DNA from: a virus
DNA length: 40,864 nucleotides
Virus record (IMG/VR): IMGVR_UViG_3300024263_000002
Coordinates: 1 to 40,864 of that record
Strand: one strand, 5' to 3'
This document shows, piece by piece, positions 7,643 to 15,360 of the stretch. Position numbers and translations under genes: made by a program. Position 1 is the stretch's first letter. Every line of letters starts with the position of its first letter. Under the pieces are notes generated by a model, which saw only the letters and a list, made by a program, of their open reading frames with translations, was not told where the DNA came from and did not search any database.

Positions 7643-8403
7643 TGGAAAAACGGTGGATTACGATGGCTGTTCTTGGGCTTGTCTTCATGTGGGCCATGAG
7701 TGGGACAATGTATGATTTTCCCCGCGTGATTGTGGGGATGCCCTACATTCTCGATTACTTGGCGGCCATGTTTCCGCCCGATTTCACGGTCCTCCCGTCC
7801 CTCATAGTTCCGATGCGCGAGACGATGCAGATGGCCATTGTGGCAATTGTGCTGTCAACGGTGGTGGCCGTGCCATCTTCGTTCTTGGCGGCCAGGAACA
7901 CCTCCCCGAACCTGGGGCTCTACTCGATGACACGGGCGGTAATCAATGTCTTGCGGGTGATCCCGACGCTCCTGTGGGCGATACTTTTCGTGGCGATGGT
8001 GGGCTTGGGACCACTGGCCGGGGTATTCGCCTTGACGTGCCATTGCATCGGAACCCTCGGCAAATTCTTTTCCGAATCTATCGAGGCGATCGAACCGGAA
8101 GTCCGAGAGTCTCTGGATGCCATGCGGGTGGATGGCGCCGACGAATTGAGGGTTATGGTTTACGGCCTTCTCCCGGCGGTTTGGCCATTGTTCATCAGTT
8201 ACATCCTGTATTTCTTCGAATACAACATCCGCGTGGGCACCGTGCTCGGCCTGGTCGGGGCCGGCGGGTTGGGGCTTCAACTAACGATGGCCATTCGGCT
8301 TTTCAGGAGGCAGGAGACGCTTGCTATTATCTTGCTTATCTTGGGTACGGTGATGATTGTCGATCGGTTTAGTCGGTTGGTTAGAAAGAGATGCCTGGCA
8401 TGA
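7642..8403 (+). CDS. phnE: PhnE-like ABC transporter permease
   Basis: Integral membrane subunit of a phosphonate-type importer. There are about six hydrophobic segments, starting ITMAVLGLVFMWAMSG, and a cytoplasmic EAA-type loop near ESLDAMRVDGADELRV. LGLVGAGGLGLQL is typical of PhnE. 253 residues is full length. Overlaps phnD by one base. No PhnC ATPase gene is seen anywhere in the window, so the transporter would need a host ATPase or is incomplete. Confidence 0.85.
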   Translation: MEKRWITMAVLGLVFMWAMSGTMYDFPRVIVGMPYILDYLAAMFPPDFTVLPSLIVPMRETMQMAIVAIVLSTVVAVPSSFLAARNTSPNLGLYSMTRAVINVLRVIPTLLWAILFVAMVGLGPLAGVFALTCHCIGTLGKFFSESIEAIEPEVRESLDAMRVDGADELRVMVYGLLPAVWPLFISYILYFFEYNIRVGTVLGLVGAGGLGLQLTMAIRLFRRQETLAIILLILGTVMIVDRFSRLVRKRCLA

Positions 8404-8416
8404 GGAGGAAGACCTA

Positions 8417-9217
8417 GTGCGGATACTCGTCGCAACGCCGGTCATGCGCGGCGAACTCTACAAGCGGGCGTGGCTGTCCTGGTACGCAACGGACTGGGAT
8501 GGGCAGGTCGATTACATCCAGATGATCGGCGGAGACTACGATGAGAAACCTTATGATAATGTGGTCAGGAAATACAACGACATTCGCCGAGCCATGCTCT
8601 GCGGGGATTACGATGCGTTGTTGACCGTCGAAAGCGACATCATCGTGCCCCGGGACGCATTGAAGCGGTTGACGAGCATAGACGCCGACGTGGTTTACGG
8701 GCTCTACGTCTGGCGGATCGGCTATCCCTGGTGGAACGCCTATCCCGTGCTCAGGGCGGACAGGGGTGAAACGCTCAGCAATAGCCCGGAATTGGCCCGC
8801 GAAAAGTGGGGGCAGGTCATAGACGTGGAGGGCGTCGGGAACGGATGCACGCTCATTCACAGGCATGTTTTGGAAGCCGTGGATTTCAAATGGAAGCCTG
8901 GCGAGTTCGGTTGCTGTGATTGGCATTTGGCGCTGGATTGCCAAAGGCTGGGCTTCGTCCAGAAGTGCGACCTGGGGTTGGTATGCGGGCATATCGCGGT
9001 GGATCCGGTCCATCGCATTATTTGGCCCGATGGCGAGGCCAGGGGGTTGTATCGCCACGAACTGCTGGCGGATTGGGAACCACTCCCGAAAGATGACAAG
9101 TGGCTCACGGGCGTTGATGCGGCTGGTTCGCCCGGTTCGTTCAAAATTCCGAGTAGTGAAGTGCGGGATCGTGCTTATAGACAACTTCATGGCTTGGGGG
9201 ATAAGCAGGAAGCATGA
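8417..9217 (+). CDS. GT-A-type glycosyltransferase-like protein
   Basis: 266 residues. Starts MRILVATPVMRGELYKRAW and has a Rossmann-like front half, with YDALLTVESDIIVP in place of the DxD metal motif. The VYGLYVWRIGYPWWNAYPV stretch, the GNGCTLIHRHVLEAV stretch and CGHI near the C-terminus resemble GT2-like enzymes encoded by phages. GTG start 8417 with GAGGAGGAAG upstream, directly after phnE. Acceptor unknown: a virion protein or a host surface glycan. It ends ATGA, overlapping the next gene. Confidence 0.7.
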   Translation: MRILVATPVMRGELYKRAWLSWYATDWDGQVDYIQMIGGDYDEKPYDNVVRKYNDIRRAMLCGDYDALLTVESDIIVPRDALKRLTSIDADVVYGLYVWRIGYPWWNAYPVLRADRGETLSNSPELAREKWGQVIDVEGVGNGCTLIHRHVLEAVDFKWKPGEFGCCDWHLALDCQRLGFVQKCDLGLVCGHIAVDPVHRIIWPDGEARGLYRHELLADWEPLPKDDKWLTGVDAAGSPGSFKIPSSEVRDRAYRQLHGLGDKQEA

Positions 9218-9417
9218 AAGTCAAAGTGATTGTGCACTTCGCGGAGAGGGGTGTCGTCGGGCGCCCCGGGGAGATCATCGATGTTCCCTGGGAGATGGCG
9301 GAAAGACTCATCCGGGAAGGGATGGCAAAGCCCATCGAATCCCGCAAGCGCAAGGGGCCCACCGAAGACAAGGCTCTTAGGCCGAGCGAGGACAAGAGTG
9401 AAGGTGCGAGTGGTTGA
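9214..9417 (+). CDS. Small PGEIIDV-motif protein, paralog 1
   Basis: 67 residues. A beta-strand start (MKVKVIVHFAERG) is followed by GRPGEIIDVPWEMAERLIREG and a charged tail. The pattern 'PGE, hydrophobic strand, A..LI..G.A' recurs in two other genes here (9398, 12695). Similar small proteins are common beside phage connector and tail genes, but I cannot assign a function. Overlaps both neighbours (ATGA at the 5' side). Confidence 0.65.
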   Translation: MKVKVIVHFAERGVVGRPGEIIDVPWEMAERLIREGMAKPIESRKRKGPTEDKALRPSEDKSEGASG

Positions 9418-9613
9418 CCGTTTCGTGGGCAAAGGGCGGGTGATTATATATCCCGGAGAGATAATAGACGTTTCCATTGAGCAAGCCGACATCCTGGTTC
9501 GGCGGGGCATTGCAGAGGTCATCGATGCCCAGCCCTTCGAGACGACCGTCGAATACGCCCAGCAGGTTTATAAGCAGAAGGCCAAGAGTGGCGACTGCGG
9601 GGGTTGTCCCTAA
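9398..9613 (+). CDS. Small PGEIIDV-motif protein, paralog 2
   Basis: 71 residues from GTG 9398, starting VKVRVVDRFVGKG. It carries YPGEIIDVSIEQADILVRRG, clearly homologous to the preceding gene, and ends with a cysteine pair (CGGCP). It overlaps the preceding gene by 20 bases in another frame. Tandem duplication is the likely origin. Function unknown. Confidence 0.62.
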   Translation: MKVRVVDRFVGKGRVIIYPGEIIDVSIEQADILVRRGIAEVIDAQPFETTVEYAQQVYKQKAKSGDCGGCP

Positions 9614-9625
9614 AGGAGCAAATAG

Positions 9626-10795
9626 ATGAGGCGCATATACGACACCTTCACCGATACCAATGCGGTGTTGCTCCCCAACCATGTCTTGGACATCGATTTG
9701 GTCGGCGGGGGCTGGATCGCGGTTGCCGGGGTTTGGGACATACTCAGCAACGAGGCCAAGGCTACCGCTGTCGTCCAAGCGAGGGCCACCGTCGATAGCG
9801 GTATCTATGATGGGCGGTTCAAAGTCAATCTCATGGTGGGCTTAGCCACCGGCAAGGCATATCTCATCTTCCGCTTGAAGGACGCCGACGAGTATTGGTA
9901 CGCCGGACTCGACGACAGCGGGCAAGTGGCGAACCTGTACGAGATGACCCCCGGGCCCCTTGCGGTTCTCCGGGCTCAGGCCGCTTTCGCCCAGGACGAA
10001 GCCACCTGGTACGAGATAAAGGTCTTGTGCCAGGGCGACTTCATCGAAGTCTACATCGATGACGTACTCTACCTCACCCATACGAGCGAAAGCCTACAAA
10101 CCGAAACCGAAGCGGGAATTCTTGCTCCTTCCAATTCCGATGCCAGATTCGATGATTTTATAGTGGATGACAGGCCCACCTGCCTCTACTGCACGAGCGG
10201 GGATATCAAGGGAAGGATGGGGGTGCAATGGACGAGTGGGACGGCGTTGGATGCCGTGTTGGATGACCTCATCGCTTCCGCCTCTCGCCTGATAGACAAT
10301 GAACTTGGTTGGCCCCATTGCTACTTCGCCGCCGCCGACCTCGCTGATCAAACCCGCCGCTTCGACACGGAAGCGGGGACGGAGATGTGGATCCCCCGCT
10401 GCCTAACTATTACTACTCTTTGGTTGGATACAACCGGCAATGGGGCTGTTGACACGCAATGGTTCCGGGGCACCGATTTCGAGGTCTGGCCTTACGGCGT
10501 TTATGGTACGGACTGGTTCAACAAGATCATCGTCAAGGAAGGGGCTAGTAGATCGTTCCCTACGGGCCAGAGACGCTTGGAAATAGTCGGGAGGTTCGGG
10601 GGGTATAGCACCCCGCCCCAGAAAATCAAGGAAGCCTGCATCATCACCGTCGCCCGCTGGGTCAAGCGGGCGCAGCAGATGTACCAGGACACGGGGGCCA
10701 TCGTGGAGTTGGGCCAGTTGACCTATACGAAAGCATTAGACCCCGACGTGCAGGAGATATTGCGGGTAACTGAACGGAGGGTGGCTATTGGTTGA
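9626..10795 (+). CDS. Head-tail connector with an N-terminal LamG-like domain
   Basis: 389 residues in two parts. Residues 1-185 form a concanavalin/LamG-like beta sandwich (YDTFTDTNAVLLPNH, KAYLIFRLKDADEYWYAG, IEVYIDDVLYL, FDDFIVDD), a fold that often binds glycans. Residues about 200-389 resemble a gp6-type DNA-packaging/head-tail adaptor: a helical part (LDAVLDDLIASASRLIDNE) and a C-terminal helix (KIKEACIITVARWVKRAQQMY). ATG with AAAGGAG upstream. The adaptor assignment rests mainly on position and fold-like pattern. A related sandwich occurs in the gene at 17938. Confidence 0.65.
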   Translation: MRRIYDTFTDTNAVLLPNHVLDIDLVGGGWIAVAGVWDILSNEAKATAVVQARATVDSGIYDGRFKVNLMVGLATGKAYLIFRLKDADEYWYAGLDDSGQVANLYEMTPGPLAVLRAQAAFAQDEATWYEIKVLCQGDFIEVYIDDVLYLTHTSESLQTETEAGILAPSNSDARFDDFIVDDRPTCLYCTSGDIKGRMGVQWTSGTALDAVLDDLIASASRLIDNELGWPHCYFAAADLADQTRRFDTEAGTEMWIPRCLTITTLWLDTTGNGAVDTQWFRGTDFEVWPYGVYGTDWFNKIIVKEGASRSFPTGQRRLEIVGRFGGYSTPPQKIKEACIITVARWVKRAQQMYQDTGAIVELGQLTYTKALDPDVQEILRVTERRVAIG

Positions 10796-11174
10796 ACCAG
10801 GGATCACCTTGAAGGTTGAAGGGCTGGAGGAGTTACAAAAAGCACTCCAGAAGTTTCCGAAGGAATGGCAAAAGATAGCCAGACAATCGCTTGGACCAGG
10901 GATGGCTTTGCTAGAAACGGAAGCCAAACAACTGGCTCCGGTAGATACCAGCCGGCTGATGACGAGCATCGGCTCAGAGATAGTTCGGGGTCCCGGCTCA
11001 GAGATCATTGGGAAAGTCGGCAGCAATGTGGAATACGCATCGTTTCAGGAATATGGCACACGGTTCCAACCAGGCAAGCCCTACTTACGGCCTGCCTTAA
11101 AGAGATACAAGGATAAGGTAGTCAAGATGTTCGAGGAAGGTATCTCTAAGGCGCTCAAGAGACTTCTAGGATGA
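10788..11174 (+). CDS. HK97 gp10-like tail-component protein
   Basis: 128 residues. KVEGLEELQKALQKFP at the start, then LETEAKQLAPVDTSRLMTSI and VEYASFQEYGTRFQPGKPYL match the HK97-gp10-like family (the 'aPvdTG.LrnSi...YA.yvE.GT' pattern), which acts at head-tail joining. TTG start overlapping the upstream stop, with GGAGG 8 bases before. Confidence 0.85.
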   Translation: MVEPGITLKVEGLEELQKALQKFPKEWQKIARQSLGPGMALLETEAKQLAPVDTSRLMTSIGSEIVRGPGSEIIGKVGSNVEYASFQEYGTRFQPGKPYLRPALKRYKDKVVKMFEEGISKALKRLLG

Positions 11175-11623
11175 GTATACCGGCGATCCTCACGGCTATG
11201 GCCACCTTGGAGACCGCGAACCGAGCGGCCCTGGGCATCAATCACGCCTATGACACGCCGCCGGAAGCGTTGGATGTTCACAACCTACCAGTCGCCGTGC
11301 GGTATTTGGACGGAATACCTCAATTGTCGGCTTCTCGCTTAATGGGACGTTACAACATTTACGATGTCAACATCGAAGTCCATTTCCCCAGAGGGGTCTT
11401 GCAGGAAGCGGTGGCATTGACCCTGCCGGTCATCGAGGCTTATCAAACGCTTTACGCGAACAACCTCTCGATAAGCGGGACATGTGACGTTAGCGGCTTT
11501 AGGGAACCAGCGTGTTCGCCGCCAATGGTATTGCGCTTCAAGGAAGGCCACCCGGTGACGATAGGCGTAATTCTTTATATGTGGATTAAAGAGATGTTGG
11601 ACGATATAACGGTCAACCTATAA
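11171..11623 (+). CDS. Probable tail terminator / tail completion protein
   Basis: 150 residues, ATGA overlap with the gp10-like gene. Alpha-beta protein with LDVHNLPVAVRYLDG, YDVNIEVHFPRGVLQEAV and a long helix (LTLPVIEAYQTLYANN). The role is inferred from its place between the gp10-like and tail-tube genes, where siphoviruses encode the tail terminator. No diagnostic motif. Confidence 0.55.
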   Translation: MSIPAILTAMATLETANRAALGINHAYDTPPEALDVHNLPVAVRYLDGIPQLSASRLMGRYNIYDVNIEVHFPRGVLQEAVALTLPVIEAYQTLYANNLSISGTCDVSGFREPACSPPMVLRFKEGHPVTIGVILYMWIKEMLDDITVNL

Positions 11624-11641
11624 CAGAAAGGAGGTGAAAAG

Positions 11642-12685
11642 ATGACTATATGGGGAGTGAGAGACCTACGGGAGATACAGATAAAGTTTTGCACGACGCA
11701 ACCCCCCACGGCCACCTGGGATGCCGCTCAGACGCCCATTGCCCGGATCGTGGGTACTTGCGGGATGAAGAAAGTCGTCAACAGGGTCTTTCCTACTGAG
11801 GCGACGGGCTTGATGTCCGACCACATCATGGGCAGGTATTACGACCCTTGGGTGATGGCCGAACTGCCCATCGCCATGGGCGATGAGGGTTTGACCTACC
11901 AGCAATTCCCCTGGTACTTGGCGATGGGGGCAGTTGGGGTCTTGAATTCCGCAGCCGGGGTTTGGACGTTCACGCCGATGTTGACAGCCGCCGATTATCC
12001 ATACGTGGCTAGTATCATATACGGGGACAATGCCGGAGCGTGGATTGCCAACGCCTGCTTCGCCAGGCAGTTGATGATAAGCGCGGCGTTCAAGGGGCCT
12101 TGGAACCTGGAGGCCGACATCGTGGGCAGGGATATGGACGAAGATTCCCTCGAAGACATCGCCTACCCAACGCCACTCAATACCATCCTGGGGCAGTTGA
12201 CGGTACTCAACACACATCCAAACTGTCAATTTGGCTCCGCCACGAAAATACCGGGCAAACTCATTGATTGGAGATTAACGATCCCCGGCTTCCACCCCAA
12301 GTTCTTCCAGGACGGGATACATTGGTATTCGATCATGGGGCTGGCTTCCCGGCACTTGACTTTTGAAGCCACCGTCGAATGGGATAGCGCTTGGAGCAAA
12401 GCGGAACATGCGATTTGGGCGGCAAGCCACTTTGCGGCCACGCCCAGCGTGCCGCGTTACATGGAATTGGTTGCTACGGGTGGCCCAACCGGTGGTGCCC
12501 CGGCGACCTATTCGACCGAGATCAAGATGGTGCTGATGTACGAATCCTTCGAAACGCTGGAAGAGCGGGATGGCAACGACATCGTGAAGTTCGTGGCCCG
12601 AAGCGTGTATGACGTTGGCCCCTGTGACGGGGGTTTCAACGAGTGGTCAATCGAGGTGAACAACGCTATAGCCGCCTTGCCATAG
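11642..12685 (+). CDS. Major tail (tube) protein
   Basis: 347 residues with a perfect AAAGGAGGTGAAAAG site. Position (after the terminator, before the chaperone with its frameshift) and length fit the tube protein. It includes a phage tail-tube type core (LTFEATVEWDSAWSKAEHA, STEIKMVLMYESFE). No membrane segments. No exact family recognised; the assignment rests mainly on synteny. Confidence 0.7.
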   Translation: MTIWGVRDLREIQIKFCTTQPPTATWDAAQTPIARIVGTCGMKKVVNRVFPTEATGLMSDHIMGRYYDPWVMAELPIAMGDEGLTYQQFPWYLAMGAVGVLNSAAGVWTFTPMLTAADYPYVASIIYGDNAGAWIANACFARQLMISAAFKGPWNLEADIVGRDMDEDSLEDIAYPTPLNTILGQLTVLNTHPNCQFGSATKIPGKLIDWRLTIPGFHPKFFQDGIHWYSIMGLASRHLTFEATVEWDSAWSKAEHAIWAASHFAATPSVPRYMELVATGGPTGGAPATYSTEIKMVLMYESFETLEERDGNDIVKFVARSVYDVGPCDGGFNEWSIEVNNAIAALP

Positions 12686-12694
12686 GAGGACAGC

Positions 12695-12847
12695 ATGAAA
12701 ATCGAAGTAGTTGAGTGCTTCGTGCATGGGGGAGCCGTCAGGCATCCTGGGGAAGTCTTGGAAGTTTCCCCAAAGATGGCGGAAGAACTCATTGAAAGGG
12801 GCGTCGCCAAGCCTGTCAAGCCCCCAAAGCGCAAAGAAACGGAATGA
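12695..12847 (+). CDS. Small PGEVLEV-motif protein, paralog 3
   Basis: 50 residues with AGGAGGA upstream. The start MKIEVVECFVHGG, then HPGEVLEVSPKMAEELIERG and a lysine-rich tail, is homologous to the genes at 9214 and 9398 but lies after the tail-tube gene. Function unknown. Confidence 0.6.
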   Translation: MKIEVVECFVHGGAVRHPGEVLEVSPKMAEELIERGVAKPVKPPKRKETE

Positions 12848-12871
12848 TAACCGCCTACACAGGAGGGTAGG

Positions 12872-13147
12872 ATGACTAAGAAGGCCAAAAAAGCCAGGAA
12901 GGCCAAGAAGGAAACCTGGGAGATCGATATTGACGAAGTGACACTCGACGACCTCATCCTTTTGGAAGAGGGGTCGAAAAGCCTAGCCAAAGCCAGTGAA
13001 CTTCGTGAACTCTTGGGTCGATTGGTGAAGAATAAGAGTGCGAAGCAGATAGGCAAAATACCATTGGCCAAACTCTGGAAGCACATAGACACGATAGGGG
13101 AGGCCATTAAGGATACAATCCCAAAAGAGAACGACACGCCCTCATAG
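12872..13147 (+). CDS. Tail assembly chaperone, short form (gpG-like)
   Basis: 91 residues. A lysine-rich start (MTKKAKKARKAKKETW) is followed by an acidic helical body (TLDDLILLEEGSKSLAKASE), like other gpG-type chaperones that coat the tape measure before tube assembly. AGGAGGG upstream. Position between tail tube and tape measure is diagnostic. A frameshift signal near its end makes a longer form. Confidence 0.82.
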   Translation: MTKKAKKARKAKKETWEIDIDEVTLDDLILLEEGSKSLAKASELRELLGRLVKNKSAKQIGKIPLAKLWKHIDTIGEAIKDTIPKENDTPS

Positions 13148-13329
13148 CATGGCTTGATGGCGCGGAGGGCGTGTCTCCGCCTTGGTGGGTCATTTATCTA
13201 GTGTTGGGGCAATTATGGCACAAGCCTCCTTGGGAACTCAAGAAAGAAGCCCCTCTTATTTGGGTCATCCGCCAGACGGAATATAGCGCACTAAGACAGA
13301 AGATCGAGAATATCAGGCTAAAGGGATAA
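12872..13329 (+). CDS. Tail assembly chaperone, -1 frameshift form (gpGT-like)
   Basis: Predicted 152-residue product: 85 codons of the short form up to AAA at 13124-13126, slip back one base, then 67 codons to TAA at 13327-13329. The downstream frame has no start codon of its own and encodes HALIAWLDGAEGVSPPWW and onward. It is open only after a TAA at 13108-13110, so slippage must occur after that point. The heptamer at 13120 fits. This mirrors lambda gpG/gpGT, where a small fraction of ribosomes make the fusion. Confidence 0.8.
13120..13175 (+). promoter_or_regulatory. Programmed -1 frameshift signal
   Basis: Slippery heptamer C CCA AAA (13120-13126) in the zero frame of the chaperone. 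A 6-base spacer follows, then a perfect 11-bp stem GACACGCCCTC (13133-13143) with GAGGGCGTGTC (13165-13175). The loop GGCG (13159-13162) could pair with CGCC (13178-13181) to make a pseudoknot. Heptamer, spacing and stem fit the standard bacterial/phage -1 signal. Confidence 0.82.
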
Positions 13330-13333
13330 ACAA

Positions 13334-14812
13334 ATGCCTGAAGTAGCAATTATAGTAACCGCGAAGGACCAAGCAAGTGCCACCTTGGGCAAGGTTGGCG
13401 GCAGCCTACAAAAACTTGGGAAGGTCGCAGCCATAGCAGGGGCGGCGGGCGTGGCGGCACTTGCCGGCATTGCGATGGGGGCCACCAAATTGGCCTTGGA
13501 TGCGGCCAAACTGGAACCTACGCGCGTAACCTTCGACAACCTCTCGGCCTCCATAGGATCGACCGCCGATGCCATGCTCAAGAAACTCCGCCCTGCCACA
13601 ATGGGCATCGTCAGCGACGCGGATCTCATGCAAGCGGCCAATAAAATGTTGGCTATGGGCTTGGCAGAGACGGAAGACGAAGCGGCCAAACTTTCTGAAA
13701 TGGCCGTGACCTTGGGCATGGCGATGGGCGAAGATGCTACGGTATCTATGGAAAATTTCGCCTTAATGATGGCAAACCAGTCGATCCCCCGGCTGGACTC
13801 CTTCGGTATCTCTTCGGCCAAGGTTCGGGAACGCATCTTGGAACTCATGGCGGCCACGGAAGACATGAGCCGCGAGGAGGCTTTCAAGATCGCGGTCATG
13901 GAGCAAGGTGCCGTGGCCATGGAGAAGGTGGGCGACATTTCCGGCACAAGCGCGGTCACGATGGGCCAGATGAGTGCTACCATATCCAATCTCAAAATGA
14001 CGATCGGGCAGGCACTTTTGCCGATCCTCAAGAAATTACTGGACTTCCTCGCGCCGATCATCCAAAAGGTCGCGGATTTCATAAGCGGCCTCACCAGCGG
14101 GGAAAAGGTGATCGGCGATTTGCCGGGGCCGATTCAAACGGTGATAGGGGTGATCGGGAAATTCGGGGAATGGGCAAAGAAGGTGGGGGCTTGGGTGATG
14201 GATACGCTCGTACCCGCCATTCAACGGCTCTTTGAATGGCTCGCGGACAACCTCGGCCCCATCTTCAGGGAGTTCGCCGATGAAATGGCTCCCCGCTTCC
14301 AAGCGGTGCTCAAAGCCATCAGTACCTTCGTCACAGAGACCCTGGTGCCAGCCCTGAGATGTTTCTGGGAGCGCACGGAGGGGATTCGCGAGGCCATCGT
14401 GCGCTTCATGGGCTCTGCGGCTGTCCAGGGGCTTAAGGCCTTCCTAGAGGGGTTGGTCATTGTCTGGGATACGGTGGGGGCTGGTATAAGCGGTGTTGTA
14501 GATGTCATTGGTTGGTTGATCGATAAAATCCGGGAAGTCATCGGCTGGTTCCAAACCCTGGGCGATCGGATACCTTCGTGGCTCATAGGGGGTAGTGCTT
14601 CACCGTTGGAAATCAGCATCCGGGGCATCGCCGACGCGTTCAGCCAACTCAACACCCAGATGATGCTCCAGCCCTACACTATGAGTCCGGTGACCGTCGC
14701 TGGGGCCGGCGGGGGCGATACGATCATCAACGTGGGCGGGGTTTACGGGGCCTGGGGGCCAGATGAAGCGATCGAGGATGCCTTTCGCGACGCAGCGAGG
14801 TACAGTTTGTGA
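13334..14812 (+). CDS. Tail tape measure protein
   Basis: Sets tail length and helps DNA pass the membrane. 492 residues: N-terminal helical part, hydrophobic segment (VAAIAGAAGVAALAGIAMGA, about 33-52), an alanine/methionine-rich core, and a second set of long hydrophobic helices (IISGL to VIGWLIDKIREVIGWFQ). At about 0.15 nm per residue the tail would be short, near 70-75 nm. AAGGG at 13321 precedes the ATG. Confidence 0.9.
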   Translation: MPEVAIIVTAKDQASATLGKVGGSLQKLGKVAAIAGAAGVAALAGIAMGATKLALDAAKLEPTRVTFDNLSASIGSTADAMLKKLRPATMGIVSDADLMQAANKMLAMGLAETEDEAAKLSEMAVTLGMAMGEDATVSMENFALMMANQSIPRLDSFGISSAKVRERILELMAATEDMSREEAFKIAVMEQGAVAMEKVGDISGTSAVTMGQMSATISNLKMTIGQALLPILKKLLDFLAPIIQKVADFISGLTSGEKVIGDLPGPIQTVIGVIGKFGEWAKKVGAWVMDTLVPAIQRLFEWLADNLGPIFREFADEMAPRFQAVLKAISTFVTETLVPALRCFWERTEGIREAIVRFMGSAAVQGLKAFLEGLVIVWDTVGAGISGVVDVIGWLIDKIREVIGWFQTLGDRIPSWLIGGSASPLEISIRGIADAFSQLNTQMMLQPYTMSPVTVAGAGGGDTIINVGGVYGAWGPDEAIEDAFRDAARYSL

Positions 14813-15360
14813 TGCCTAGACTAATCATATGCATGGAGTGCGGCGAGGAGAAACCGCTTAAGGCGCGTGGAATGTGTGGTGCTTGCTATCAAACTTGGTG
14901 GAGTCGTCGGAACCCCGCGAAGGCGGCTGCTACCCTGAAGCGATACCGCGTGAAGAACCGAGAGAAGCGTGCCGCAAAAACTAGGCAGTGGAAGGCGGAT
15001 AATCCAGAAAAGGTGGCTGCTTCCCGCAGGCAATATTATGAGGAGAACCGCGAGAGGGAGGCCATCAATAGTAGGCGGTGGGCACAAGAAAATCCAGAGG
15101 CAAAAGCCGCTAAGAAATCGAGGCGACGCGCACGGAAGAAGACACTCCCTGATACGCTTACTGCCCAGGAAGCCGCACGAATCCTCGCTATTGGGCGGGC
15201 CGTTTATCCCAACCAAGAATTGCATCTTGACCATATTGTGCCGATTAGCAAGGGCGGAGGCACAACGCTTGGAAACGTCCATTTTATTCCTGCGAGTCTC
15301 AATTTCGGCAAGGGCAATAGATTGCCGCAAGAGATATACAAACAGGAGGCATTGTTTTGA
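14812..15360 (+). CDS. HNH endonuclease with N-terminal zinc ribbon
   Basis: About 182 residues. CMECGEEKPLKARGMCGACY at the start is a CxxC...CxxC zinc ribbon. The middle is a basic repeated helix (units near NPEKVAASRRQYYEEN). The C-terminus is an HNH core: HLDHIVPISKGGGTTLGNVH and N at FIPASLNFGKGN. ATG 14812 overlaps the tape-measure stop (ATGA); GTG 14809 is possible. Inserted between two tail genes, which fits a free-standing homing-type nuclease; it could instead serve in packaging. Confidence 0.82.
   Translation: MPRLIICMECGEEKPLKARGMCGACYQTWWSRRNPAKAAATLKRYRVKNREKRAAKTRQWKADNPEKVAASRRQYYEENREREAINSRRWAQENPEAKAAKKSRRRARKKTLPDTLTAQEAARILAIGRAVYPNQELHLDHIVPISKGGGTTLGNVHFIPASLNFGKGNRLPQEIYKQEALF

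Noticed and set aside
8414-9190. 258-codon minus-strand frame opposite the glycosyltransferase
   Set aside because: No motif or ribosome site; forward gene is well supported.
13318-14094. 258-codon minus-strand frame opposite the tape measure gene
   Set aside because: Shadow of an alanine-rich gene; composition (Ser/Ala/Met) is what the opposite strand of such a gene gives. No ribosome site.
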